Assembly: GCA_963693315.1 (NCBI GenBank)
Contig: OY856188.1
Coordinates: 249,259,394-249,323,393 of the forward strand
Direction of reading: 5' to 3'
Length of the DNA: 64,000 nt
From: Diogma glabrata
Lineage: Eukaryota > Arthropoda > Insecta > Diptera > Cylindrotomidae
In this document: piece by piece, positions 11,401 to 21,829 of the stretch
Position numbering within the stretch: position 1 is the first letter of the stretch
Layout: every line of letters starts with the position of its first letter
The notes under the pieces: generated by a model
Told to the model about the DNA's origin: nothing
Databases searched by the model: none
The model's input: only the letters and a program-made list of their open reading frames with translations
Program-made: the position numbers and the translations under genes

Positions 11401-11748
11401 AGTGAAAAGTTTTTCATTATTCCTCCTTCGATGGTAATTATATTAATATAAGGTAAATTATTTTCTATGATAATTAAATGTTTTCTTTTTTATTTGCTTT
11501 TCAATTTAATTTTGTTTGAAATTTATACTATAAGAAAATTCAATTGATTTTAGATTTGATATTTTGTTGCAACTTAAGGCAACTAAATATCAAATCTAAA
11601 ATCAATTGAATTTTCTTATATTATAAATTTCAAACAAAATTAAATTGAAAAGCAAATAAAAAAGAAAACATTTAATTATCATAGAAAATAATTTACCTTA
11701 AATTAATATAACTACCATCGAAGGAGGAAAAATGAAAAACTTTTCACT
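11401..11748. repeat. 348-bp near-perfect palindrome
   Basis: Arms 11401-11570 and 11579-11748 (170 bases each) are reverse complements with only five substitutions and no indels, around an 8-nt loop. The outer ends read AGTGAAAAG and CTTTTCACT, and weaker complementarity continues a few tens of bases outward. No frame is coding. Candidates are a young foldback or MITE, or a source of a long hairpin RNA. Confidence 0.85.
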
Positions 11749-11939
11749 TTTTTAGTTTAGTTAGTTTTTATTATTTGTCTAAAACTCTACACTTATCATC
11801 GAAAATTATCACAATTCAACAATTCTGTAAGCCACACTCAGCATAATTGAACTAACTTCAAACATTCTCTTTAATTTCAATATTGTGATTAAAATGTCAC
11901 AGATTTTTGATAAAATAATAATAGCTATTTATGTACCTA

Positions 11940-12460
11940 GGGCGTTATGTAGGTTATTACGCCCGGAAAGCGACGTAATCTAGCCCGAGGGATGGATGTC
12001 GCTTGATGGGCGTAATACCCAGTAACGCCAGTGGTGCATACAAGATTTTATGCTTCACTTAATAAGCTAAAAACTAAGAAAGAATTTAATTTGTTAGTCT
12101 ATATTGATATGCAAAAATCGTATCGTAGTATGCCAAGAAAATAACTATTTTGAAGTTTAAAATAAATATTTGTTGTTTGTACGTTGCTATGCAAACAAAT
12201 TCTCCTAAATTTTGTAGCGTATGACAAAAACATTGTATGACGTTTAAAATAATTTGATAGTTTTGAAAAACTTTATGAACATTTAATAACTAAAATGTTG
12301 CTAAACATTTTTAAACAAATGTAAAAATCTTTTACCAGCTTAAATTGAATAAGAACTATTTACGTTTTGTAGACAAAACTACGGTAAAAATAATTTTATT
12401 TAGTTTTTTAGCGTCTTAATAGCGGGCGTTATGAATTCATAATGCCCTCTCATAACGCCC
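11940..12460. mobile_element. Foldback element with GGGCGTTATG ends
   Basis: GGGCGTTATG at 11940-11949 faces CATAACGCCC at 12451-12460. The left end forms a 90-nt two-level stem: the outer arms 11940-11964 and 12008-12029 are imperfectly complementary, and an inner GCGAC/GTCGC pair lies inside. The right end contains a 24-bp palindrome at 12424-12447 centred on GAATTC. It stands out by its CpG-rich tips in an A/T-rich interior without a frame. An outer complementary pair (ATTTTATGCTTCAC near 12045, GTGAAGCATAAAT near 12522) does not fit these borders, so the limits are uncertain. Confidence 0.5.
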
Positions 12461-12839
12461 CGGTTTTTATGAATGTGTTTATATATCGCGTATCCAAGAC
12501 ATTATAACAACTTTATATCATTGTGAAGCATAAATAAAATTATGTCATTTAATTTTAATACTATTTTGATTTATTTTCAAATAAAACTATAAAACTTTGA
12601 ATTAAATTATTATATTAGATTTATTTCAATATTAATGTTTCTCTTCATTTAAATAAATATTTGATATTTTTGAAAAATTATCTCTGTCAATATTTATTTT
12701 GTATAATAAATAATTTTTGATTATGAATTCAAAATAACTGAAATGTTTTCTAATTTTAAATATTTTTCAATTGGTATAGCATTAACTATAGTGAGAACGG
12801 GAACAATAAAATAAATTCTATATATACTACATAATATAT

Positions 12840-13730
12840 GGAGGGGCTGAAATATCAAACCTATGAAATATCAAAACTTCGATCTAGGTTAAGGAAGCTG
12901 TATATAGTTTTCGACAGAAAGCTTTTATGATGACATTGATTTTAGTTTTGGGCAGAGATTTGTTTTAAACATAAAATTCTTTGCAAAAGTTTAAGAGGAC
13001 ATATATATAAATTTAGAGATGTCTCTTTTCTCTATTTTAATTTATTTTTAATTTTAATAATATTTTTTTTTTTATTAAATTATAAATTAAAAACAGTTCT
13101 AATGTAAAATGCCAAAATAAATTAAATGTTCATAGTTGCGCTAATTTTTATAAAATGAATGAAAATAATTATGAGAGTATTTTAATTTTATTGTGTTATT
13201 TCCAACTATTTTCCAACTCAAATATTTTATAATGGACAAGCAATATTTTCTAATAACACGAACAAAAATTTAAGTTATGTAAATATTTTCAAAGTATATT
13301 ATGAAAACTTGCTGGCAAACTTTTTTCATTTTGGACAAATATGTTTTTAATTGATAAAATTTCAAAAATTATATCTTTGGTTATAATGAAAGCCAATACG
13401 TCATTTTTTTCATTTTATACAGTCGCAGAGACGAAGAAACTATTATTTTTTGGTGGTAGGTTTTTTTATTATAGATTTAAAAAAACTCGCAATAATTGTA
13501 CAAGACAGAACTGTTTCTCTCTGAGTCAAAGAGAGAAAAACAAACAAACAAAAAAGACGATTTGGCATAAGTGGAATCACGCTAAATATTAGTTGTGGTG
13601 ACCGGTTAGCAAAAGTAAAATTGATTTACTTCTATTTAGTAATGTATTCCTAACTAACACGAAGCATCAATGCAGTGTAGACAAATTGTAACTGATCCTA
13701 AATTAGTATAGGTCAAAATCATCAATCTGA
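12840..13730 (+). repeat. Interspersed repeat family M, copy 2 (interrupted)
   Basis: 12840-13010 matches copy 1 from TGAAATATCAA through GGTTAAGGA to CTTTTATGA and a TTCTTTGCAAAAG block. The following block (AACACGAAGCATCAATG, then AACTGATCCTAAATTAGTATA) is found only at about 13655-13710. The roughly 630 intervening bases have no counterpart in the other copies, suggesting an insertion. No coding content. Confidence 0.5.
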
Positions 13731-13870
13731 CATGTAATTTTGTAAATAAATTCTCGACTATGACATTAACGTCAGCTATATGTGGATTTAGTAAACGCTT
13801 ATAATGTGTTAATTATGTTGTGCACCCCATTTATTCTAATTATAATTATGTATATCTGACAACACTTATT

Positions 13871-13941
13871 CAAATTAGAGTTAAGCATTAATATTGTGAA
13901 TTATTAAAATTAGGGTTAAGTAATATTATATTGTGAATTAT
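13871..13941. repeat. Two-copy tandem repeat
   Basis: A unit of about 34 bases, AAATTAGRGTTAAG followed by TAATATTG-like sequence and TGTGAATTA, occurs twice back to back with small differences. Confidence 0.5.
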
Positions 13942-14319
13942 ATTCCATTTCCTTTCAAAATTAATATAAACAAGATGCTCGTTAAAATCGTGGCATTTTG
14001 GATTGAAAATTTTTCCAGCAAAGAATCATCTATATATTTATAATTAAATTAAAAAAAATTTAGAAATAAAAAATGTTTTCTTTTAAGTGCAAATCCGTTG
14101 TGTTATTTATTTAAATTGTTCGTCTAAAGGCCAGCAGAATCCCCAATTCCACATCACTGGTGACAGCTAAATCGAAATTTTCAAACAAAAAAACATTTAA
14201 TCATCATTCCGAAGAAAAACTATTTTCATCATTAAAAGGGCACAAATTTTATGGGAAGCATCGATTGTCTATACATCAGCAAATTAAATATTCAAATCAA
14301 AATAAATAACGCAACGCTT

Positions 14320-14830
14320 TCGTTTAATTTTAGGCAAAATGCTATTTATAGTTGCATTTTACTGAAATAATATTAGTCCGCGTTTGATATTTAATCAAAA
14401 ATAAAAATAAATTCATTTTTCGTTCGCGATTTAATAAAACTCATTTTGCAGCTAGTGATATGTTTTCAAAACATATAAATAAAATCTTTTCATTTTCGTG
14501 TAAAAAATTCATAGTTGGAATTAAATTCAAGTGAACGCAGTTCGTTATATTTCAAAAAGATAACTTAAACTCAATTTGACTTCGCGTTAGTTATTGAATC
14601 GAAAAGATTGAAAAACAGTCGGCGTTTCATAATTGAAAAATTAAAATCGCAAAATTAATATTTCAAAATCTGCGTTTGATGAAAATATCATAAAAGTCGG
14701 TGATTTAAATTGTATAATCTGTCCGTGGTTTACTTGAAAAATTTTTTTTTATACTATTACGAGTCGGTTTGATATTTAAGAAAAAAATTAAAACATGGTT
14801 GAACAACGATTAAAGTTAATTCGTGATTGA
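14320..14830. other. Spacer with a recurring GCGTTTGATATTTAA-like motif
   Basis: Variants of a short CpG-bearing motif recur at about 14384, 14426, 14585, 14626, 14673 and 14767. The spacing is irregular, so this may be a decayed tandem array. No frame or RNA gene is recognisable. Confidence 0.3.
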
Positions 14831-14942
14831 TATTGTTTCAAAAAAAAAGATAAAGTTCTGTTTAATTTTTTTGAAGTTTTTTCTTAAATTAAAAATAAAA
14901 CATATTTGTAGTCTATCAAAAATAATAAACAAAAAAGGGAAA

Positions 14943-15078
14943 CAAAATAGTTGCTTGTATTACTAGTGCGAATGCGTTTTCCAAACAAGAGTTAGTTTGC
15001 CGCACGACCGCAGAAAGTGCGGCAAATAACTCGCGTTTGGAAAACGCATTTGCACTAGTAATACACACTATTTTTTGT
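14943..15078. repeat. 136-bp CpG-bearing foldback
   Basis: The core arms 14957-15005 and 15017-15064 are reverse complements with three mismatches and one 1-base gap, around an 11-nt loop. The tips are GTATTACTAGTGC and its complement. Complementarity continues outward (AAATAGT/ACTATTT) to about 14943 and 15078. Frames that cross it are a by-product of the palindrome. It is MITE-like, but I see no clear target duplication. Confidence 0.75.
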
Positions 15079-15530
15079 AAAAAGTGCGTAAAATTTTTTA
15101 ACAAAGTTATAAGCAAATTTAAGCTTTTTAAATAATTAAAGTGCACCATCTTCGTTGTAATAGTTGTAAATTATACTAGCTCGAAAATATAAACAAAAGA
15201 ATCAAACTAAAGCAACACATAGGAATCCAATAAAAGCTGTCAAAATTGTAAGCTTTGAAAACCTAAATAAATTGTTTTTTCTTGCAATTCAAATGATGCA
15301 ATGTGTTTAAGTTGTTCTTACTATATGGTAAGTCATTTAAATTATTATTTTGATATTTTTGTGCTATAAAAATACTATATATAGATAGATATATGAATAG
15401 ATTTAACTACAAATCTCACATGCAGGCGGCGTCACGGTCCAGGCTTACAAAATATTTTTTCTACTCCTATCACAGTAAATTATAAATTACATAACACTTT
15501 CCAGGACATGTAAATTGATTATTTCAAATA

Positions 15531-15595
15531 GCGTGCGGTAAGTAAAAAAAAGCGTGCGGTAATGGATTTTCATATATATATTACCGCACGCTTTT
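15531..15595. repeat. GCGTGCGGTAA direct and inverted repeats
   Basis: GCGTGCGGTAA occurs directly repeated at 15531 and 15552. An exact inverted copy ends at 15595, forming a stem of 16 bp per arm (15548-15563 with 15580-15595) around a 16-nt loop. In this A/T-rich setting the sequence is conspicuous. Confidence 0.65.
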
Positions 15596-15784
15596 AATAA
15601 AAAGAAAAATTTTTATTTAAAGAAAAATTTGATTTTTAAAAATTAAATATTTCAATTCATTTTGACACAGAATAATGCAAAGCCTACCACAATTTGTAAA
15701 CTATTTGCATTTAATTTATAATTAGTAGTTCATTTTTTCAAGTAATTATATGCGTTTGGGAATTCAAACAAAGTCGTAGGAAAA

Positions 15785-15917
15785 GTATATAACAAATCTC
15801 GAGTTGTAAAGCATTTTCCATGCTCGTGAAGATACTGCACTCGACGCTACGCGTCTCGTGCGCAAAATTTTCCCTCGCATGTAAAATGCTATTTACAACT
15901 CTAGATATGTAATATAC
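15785..15917. repeat. 133-bp foldback
   Basis: The left arm begins GTATATAACA and includes GAGTTGTAAA and GCATTTT. The right arm is its imperfect reverse complement (AAAATGC, TTTACAACTC, AATATAC). The CpG-rich centre contains a smaller stem around GACGCTACGCGTC. It is the same style of structure as the foldback at 14.9 kb, with a different sequence. Confidence 0.6.
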
Positions 15918-15925
15918 TATTTAGG

Positions 15926-16795
15926 GTTCCGTTTTTTATACGGAACACTATTGGTGAGAGTAAAACGAGTTTTTCACATTATATCGATTATCTCGTAAAC
16001 TATAAGTACTATGGACTTGAAATTTGAGGTGCGTATAAAACTAACCTGTTCACATGAAATGACGGATACAAATAAAACTAAAGTGGTTTACGTTTGGTTT
16101 ACAGGAGTTCGATGTGAGATCTTTGAGAAAATAGATTTTTTTATAGATTCAAGTAGGGTATCATATGAAAGGGCTTCATTTCAGTATTCCTTAAAAATTT
16201 ATTTTGGAATTTTACACCTCACCATTTTTCGTATAATTTGGAATAATGACGTTTTTTTCGTGTTTTCTTACCTCGATTAGCTCCGAACCTAACTGATCGA
16301 AAGTTTTCAAATGTATTTAGAATGATAGAAAAATTAGTACGTTTTTAATAAAAAATATAAAAAAGTGTAATATTCTCATACTTAGATTTATTAAAGGGGT
16401 GGAAATGAGGAGGGGTAAAATCACTATTTAAAATGGGGTCAAGTGGGGTGTCATTTGAAAGAGCACTTTATTTAGAAAACATAGCAATTTTTTTTAGAAT
16501 TTCGCAATGCACAGTTTTTGAGTTATTTTCAAAAAAGTGCAACTTTCAGACCGTCCCCCCCCCCTACGTTTCGACACTGATTGACAGAAAAATTTGAAAA
16601 AATTCACAGAGTTAGGAAATTTGTTAAATTTTGTATGAAAATTATAGCGAGGTCTCAAATAATTATATTTCTGTGTGTTAAGGGGACCGGTGTAAAGAGG
16701 GTAAAAAAAAATGTTTTTGACCCAAGCGAGTGGGGTGTCATTTGCAAGAGCACTTAATTTAAAATTTGTTTCAATTTTTTGTTTTTCAGACCGTT
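15926..16795 (+). repeat. Interspersed repeat family N
   Basis: It begins with a GTTCCG/CGGAAC stem (15926-15946). It then carries a block that recurs three times in diverged form: GGGTATCATATGAAAGGGC near 16155, GGGGTGTCATTTGAAAGAGC near 16444 and GGGGTGTCATTTGCAAGAGC near 16732. The block recurs at 46.9 kb and 52.3 kb in the opposite direction. An open frame at 16011-16280 lies wholly inside the repeat and resembles no protein. The repeat ends where the BEL/Pao trace begins. Confidence 0.5.
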
Positions 16796-16799
16796 ATGA

Positions 16800-17540
16800 T
16801 ACTTGCCTCATTTTGCAGTTATGAGCCCCAACAAGCCAGGAAAAATGCGTAGTGTGTTCGACGCGGGTGACAAAAGTCAATAACATTTCTCTAAATTCAC
16901 AATCAATGAAAGGGCCAGACTTAAATCAGCCAATGATGTCAGTACTTAGTCAATTTCGTGAATCTCCAGTCATAGTTTGTGCGGGTATAAAATAAATGTT
17001 TTGTCAAATAAAAATATCAGATGTTGACCAATGTTCACAATGATTCTTATGGAGAAAAGACGATGCTAATCCTTTACAAATATATGGATATACATCCATA
17101 ATTTTCGGTGCAAGCTGTAGTCCTACAATAGCACAATACGTAAGAAATATAAATGCCAAACGCTTTCAGTCAACACACCAAGAAGCATATGAAGCAATCG
17201 GCAAGAATCATTATGTTGAGGCTTACGTGAAAAGTTCCGTTGATGAGTCAAACGCAATCAAAATAAGCCAAGACGTAACACAAATTTATAGGCAAGGTGG
17301 TTTCACATTAAAAATTTTGTTTCTAATGCCAGTCTGTTAATGAAAACTTTTCAAGAAAATGTGAATTATAACTTGATACATATGAGCATCGACGAACAAA
17401 TTAATTATGATACATATTCATCGATGAATTATATAAATTCCATTTTCACAAGATCTCAGAAGCAGTAAGAAATATGAAACGTCCATTGACAAAACGGGAA
17501 ATGCTCAGTATAACTATGTCAATATTTAATCCGCTGAAAG
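16800..17540 (+). pseudogene. BEL/Pao reverse transcriptase remnant
   Basis: Frames in order give YLPHFAVMSPNKPGKMRSV and FDAGDKSQ (16800-16885), then MKGPDLNQPMMSVLSQF, CAGIK and KISDVDQCSQ (16905-17042). IFGASCSPTIAQYVRNINA follows (17101-17160), and then HYVEAYVKSSVDESNAI near 17210. The Pao consensus at that last site is HYVDDY, so both catalytic aspartates are replaced here (EA). The final pieces, KRPLTKREMLSITMS and FNPL, correspond to the conserved TKR..LS....DPLG segment. Family membership is firm; the product is dead. Confidence 0.8.
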
Positions 17541-17559
17541 AGTAACAATTACCAAATCA

Positions 17560-18280
17560 GCTGATTGGAACTGGATTCCAACCAACATGAATGTAGCCGA
17601 TGAAGCTACTCGTGCGATATTTCCTGTTAACCATCGATGTCAAAATAAATTATATTGCTGGGCCAGAATTTTTATATCAACAAAATTATACACGTGAGCA
17701 GCCAATTAATATGGAGGTTAATGAAAAACTGCTTAAAAAACGTAAAAAGACTCATGAAATATTGCTGATCCAAAAGGTACAATTAGAGAGATTTTTCAAT
17801 TTAGAAAAGTTTGATAAGTATTTTAAGTTAATACGTATTATTGCCTGGATGTTTCGACCAAACACAAATTATACACTAAAGAAAAATAGCTATAAAATAA
17901 TAGAAGGAGAGCTAATAGCTCTGAAAATAAATAAAGCGGGAAACGTACTTTGCCGTTACGTTCAACAAGAGGTATATAAAAGAGAATGGCTGCATTTAAA
18001 TCAAAAGGAATGTGTTGAAAAAGAAAGCAAGTTATACAATTTAAGCCCATACATGGACGAAGAAGGTCTAATACGAATAAATTGTAGAATTAATGAATGT
18101 TTAATTGTACCAATCCAGTTCAGAAGACCAATAATTTTACCTCCAGGTCATTATGTCACTCGTTTGATGATAACATACTATCACAGGATCCTATACCACC
18201 AAAATCAAGAAATAATCATTTGCAGAATTCGTAAAAAATTTTGGATACCAAGTTGTGCGGGCAGTATTGAAGTCAATTAA
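17560..18280 (+). pseudogene. BEL/Pao integrase N-terminal region
   Basis: After the deleted RNase H, the sequence ADWNWIPTNMNVADEATR is the usual end of the Pao RNase H/linker. A 226-codon open frame (17600-18280) continues with a lysine-rich linker. It ends with the integrase zinc-binding module: PIILPPGHYVTRLMITYYH, then H for the second histidine in YHQNQEIIICRIRKKFWIP. The frame stops at 18280 and shifts into the next frame just before the two cysteines (CQYCK) that complete the HHCC module. One frameshift therefore splits the module. Confidence 0.8.
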
Positions 18281-18731
18281 AGCTAAATGCCAGTATTGCA
18301 AAATAAAAAATGCAAGACCTCAACAACCGTTAATGGGACAGTTGCCCAAAGATCGTTTTGCTGTATATGAACCACCATTTACCTACACCGGGTTAGATTA
18401 CTTTGGTCCTGTCATAATCAAGATCGGAAGAAATAAAATTAAGAAACTTCGAATAGCCTTGTTTACGTGCATGACGTTTCGCGCTGTCCATTTGGAAATT
18501 GCTCATGATTACTCAACAAATGCTTTGATTATGGCATTAAGAAATTTTTTTAACATCCGCGGAGTGCCTAAGAGAAAACAGAGCGAAAATGGGACAAATT
18601 TTGTCGGCATCAAAAAAGAGTTAGGTAATGTTCCTGAATTTTTTGACACAAACATCCTACAAAGAAATTTGTCAGGATTTGGTGTTGAATGGCTGTTTAA
18701 CTGTCCAGCAGATCCCAACGCGGGAGGTTAA
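18255..18731 (+). pseudogene. BEL/Pao integrase catalytic core
   Basis: This 158-codon frame holds CQYCKIKNARPQQPLMGQLP, then TYTGLDYFGPV (first catalytic Asp in GLDYFGP), ALFTCMTFRAVHLEIAHD, and RGVPKRKQSENGTNFVG. In the last motif the Pao consensus is SDNGTNF, so the second catalytic aspartate has become glutamate. The frame stops at 18731 after NCPADPNAGG, just before the expected WE motif containing the third acid. It overlaps the preceding frame by 26 bases, consistent with a simple frameshift. Confidence 0.85.
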
Positions 18732-18740
18732 TGGGAATGA

Positions 18741-19274
18741 ATGGTGCAAAGTGTTATAAAGGTTTTATACGTTATATTAAAAGAAAAACACTTAAGAGAA
18801 CATACGTTGAGATGTGAAATACTGGAAGCAGCTAACATACTAAATAGTCGATCATTGACTCAAGTTCCCATCTCACAGGAAGATGAGGAACCGTTAACGC
18901 CGAACCATTTCTTGATCGGTAATATCAATTCAACACCAACGCCATCAGATCCAAATCTAAAACTTTGTACCAGAAAACAATGGCGTATTGCCCAACAACT
19001 CAACAATTGTTTCAGTAAACGTAGGATCAATGAATATCTACCAACCATAGCTAATAGAGAAAAATGGCATACTAAAACACCACCAATTGAAGTTGACAAT
19101 TTAGTCATGATATGTGATTCAAATGTAGCTGGTAGTCAGTGGCCAAGAGGAAGGATAGTGGAAGTTGTCAAAGGACTAGATGGTCAAATAAGATCTGCAA
19201 TAATTAACACACAGAATGGCAGAATGAGACGCCCTGTTCATAAATTAGTTGTGCTGGAAGTTAGTGAATCTTGA
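18741..19274 (+). pseudogene. BEL/Pao integrase C-terminal region (DUF5641-like)
   Basis: This 177-codon frame matches the Pao pol C-terminus. It has the conserved EAANILNSRSLTQVP and EPLTPNHFLIGN, then QWRIAQQLNNCFSKRR. A basic domain, VDNLVMICDSN...WPRGRIVEV, and RRPVHKLVVLEV at the very end complete it. This domain normally contributes to DNA binding of the integrase. The frame is long and intact, but nothing upstream is, and it has no own start context. It ends 23 bases before the candidate 3' LTR. Confidence 0.85.
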
Positions 19275-19297
19275 AGATCCACGTGGGGAGGAAGTCG

Positions 19298-19635
19298 TGA
19301 ATGCAGCGCCAACTGTAAATTGAACTTAGATTAGTAAAAATAAACTAATCTTGATACAGAGCCGTCTGGTGGAAAAAACCAAATTCGCATCGAGGAAGTA
19401 CTTTTTTAATTGGTGAAAAAGACAGAAACGAAAACGACGCCATAAAAATATATTTTTTGACAATTTGTGTTGTTCTAACCTTGTAAAAATAATTGAAGTA
19501 AATCAAACTAAAAATAATAAAACAACAATTTAAGTGTAATTCACATCAGCCGTATTTTAATTATTTAGTGGCAGCCTGTCGTATTCGACAACAATTAAGT
19601 TGTGCAGTTGTGCATAAAACGTTGAACATACACCC
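19298..19635 (+). repeat. Putative 3' LTR of the BEL/Pao relic
   Basis: After the stop codon and a purine tract the sequence begins TGAATGCAGCGCC, as expected for an LTR starting with TG. It contains a small AGATTAGT/ACTAATCT stem near 19330 and A/T-rich sequence with several AATAAA-like words. The right border near GTTGAACA (about 19632) is a guess, because no 5' LTR is available for comparison. Confidence 0.35.
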
Positions 19636-19639
19636 AGGC

Positions 19640-21100
19640 TGAAACGAAATTTATGCCTTTGGTTCAATATGAACTGCAGGCATAATCATCTACTTTCAGC
19701 TCCCGATATGTAAATAACTATTCCAATATTGGTCCCCTAAAAAAGACCTAACCACATAACTAAATTTTACTAAACTCTAGTTAAACAAATTCTTTAAAAA
19801 CACGATTTCCATTTACTGTGGTTTGTAGTTCGTTAATCTGTGATTTATTTTCATTTGTTCAAACTAACATTTTCCACCAACAAATTCTAGTTTTCAAACA
19901 ACAATCAAAAATTTGGTTTTGATTTAAAACTTTAACACGACATAACCTAGAAAACAATAAATTCATGTTACCCAGATTATTTTATTTAAATTTAATTTTT
20001 TCTACTCGAAATAGATCAATGTTTACATTTTGTTGCAATGCACAACAATTTTGTTCTGTGGTTATGGTTTTGTGTATAAAAACAATAAATAATTTTTCAG
20101 AATTTTCTCTTCATTTTCTCTCTATATTGATAAATTTAATTTTAATCAAAATAAAACAAAAATTAATTTTCTTGTTATATCAACAAACAGAAAAATGATT
20201 TATAATTAAAAAATACCGAATGTAAATATGTATCTGGGAACTACATTTATTAATTTTATTTAATGAAAATCTGATTAATTTCAGTTTTAATAAAATATTC
20301 GAATTTTCTTTAGTTAATTTACGACCGCACACAATTTTTGAAAATAACAATAAAACCGTTGTGTGATAATTCATCAAAGCGATTAACATTCGACACGGCT
20401 TTTTAAACAATATTTATTTATAGCGTGGAAGCTCTAATAATCTTCCATTCGAACATAATAAATCATAAAAATTTTATATGTTTGTTGAAATATGTTTGCT
20501 TATGGAAAAAATATATAAGTTTTATTGCATATAAGTTTTAACGCAATTGAATTCGTTATTGACGGTTTTTTTATTTATTGTCCTAATTTCCATAATTTGT
20601 TTATTATTCAATTGTCGTTTTTATTTATATTTTGCAATAAGACGAACATTCGAAATTTATGGTTTTATCTGTTTGTATTTAATAGATAAAAAATGTTTAG
20701 AAAGGGTATAAACGTATAGGCCTGAAATAATTTGTGTTGCATGTTAAAACATGAAGTGTATTCCCAGTGTTAAAGATTTCCTTCAAAACAGTGCACTAAC
20801 AGATGTGTCTACTTTCTCTGCTTACAGTTTGTATATGCATTTTCCACGAATGCATATTATAATGACCTTTTTTGTCTTGAATAAGGTGTTGTCAAACGTG
20901 CAAGGTTGAGACACGAACAAATAGGCATTTTCTCGTTTATTATATACTGTCAGAGGCAATTTAAGTAGTTATTACCTATACATGTTTCACTAAACCTTTT
21001 AAAAATCATTTATATAAAGCTTTAACCGTACTTACAATTTACAACATAACATAGTTTTCTTCTGCTCTTCTAGCGTTCTTGGTAGAAATGGTTTTTTTTC
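19640..21100. other. A/T-rich spacer, no gene seen
   Basis: Only short frames occur, none recognisable. A 52-codon frame at about 20751-20909 starts MKCIPSVKDFLQNSAL, but it has no supporting context. Confidence 0.4.
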
Positions 21101-21829
21101 TGATAGAGTTTTCTCACCGGTTGTCAGGATTAGTATGGAAGTATGGTTTCTGATTATGAGGGGTTAGTATGGTTATAGGATAAGCAAGGTTCCTGATTAC
21201 GAAATCCTTTGACTGAATTTGGCTTAGTATACCATACTTTCATGGTTTCACTGTTTGCAAGGTATAACGTAACTTTGGTCTTGTTAATTTGGAATTTTTG
21301 ATTAAACACCCAAGTTGTTGTTTACTAATCGTTCTGTTACTAATCGTGCACAGTGCCTTAGACTGTTTTTCGAGTATTCCATACATGAATTGTGCAAGTT
21401 TCCTCACAGTAGGATCTTAGGTCACAACCTTACTCCATCTCTGCTATCATCACTTTCTTAAACAGCAGCGGAGGATATTTCATACCACCAAAATATCTCT
21501 CTTAGGAGCTGGTTTTTGATTTTTCAATAATGTTTTTATCAGTTTTAGGGTTTTTAAAACGACAATCGTTGCTTTTATGGAAACCGGAATATCGTCTTAT
21601 TTTCAAACTTCAAGTACACTTCGCTAAATTGCGTTAGAGCTACCCCCAACCACTTAACTTTCTACTTGTCTAATTCAAAAGTAAGTAGATTTTCTGAAAA
21701 CTGCAGTTTATGGTTTTAGATTTTCGAAATATCAATTTACAAGATGTTGCTCAACCGCCATACGTTGTTATTCGAAGGATAATTCTTCGATGATCCGAAA
21801 ATAAATAAAAATCCAAATTTCTTCTAGAT

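Larger units (their letters stand above)
16800..19635 (+). mobile_element. BEL/Pao LTR retrotransposon relic (partial pol, putative 3' LTR)
   Basis: Reverse transcriptase, a short post-RT piece, and the complete integrase region follow one another in the order of Pao-type pol genes. Gag, protease and the 5' LTR are absent; the left border is repeat family N. Most of the RNase H region is missing between FNPL (about 17540) and WNWIPTNMNVADEATR (17569 on), an internal deletion. A purine tract (TGGGGAGGAAG, 19284-19294) precedes a candidate 3' LTR. Stops, frameshifts and a lost YVDD motif make it non-functional. Confidence 0.8.

Noticed and set aside
16011..16280. 89-codon frame
   Set aside because: It lies wholly inside interspersed repeat N and has no recognisable motif.
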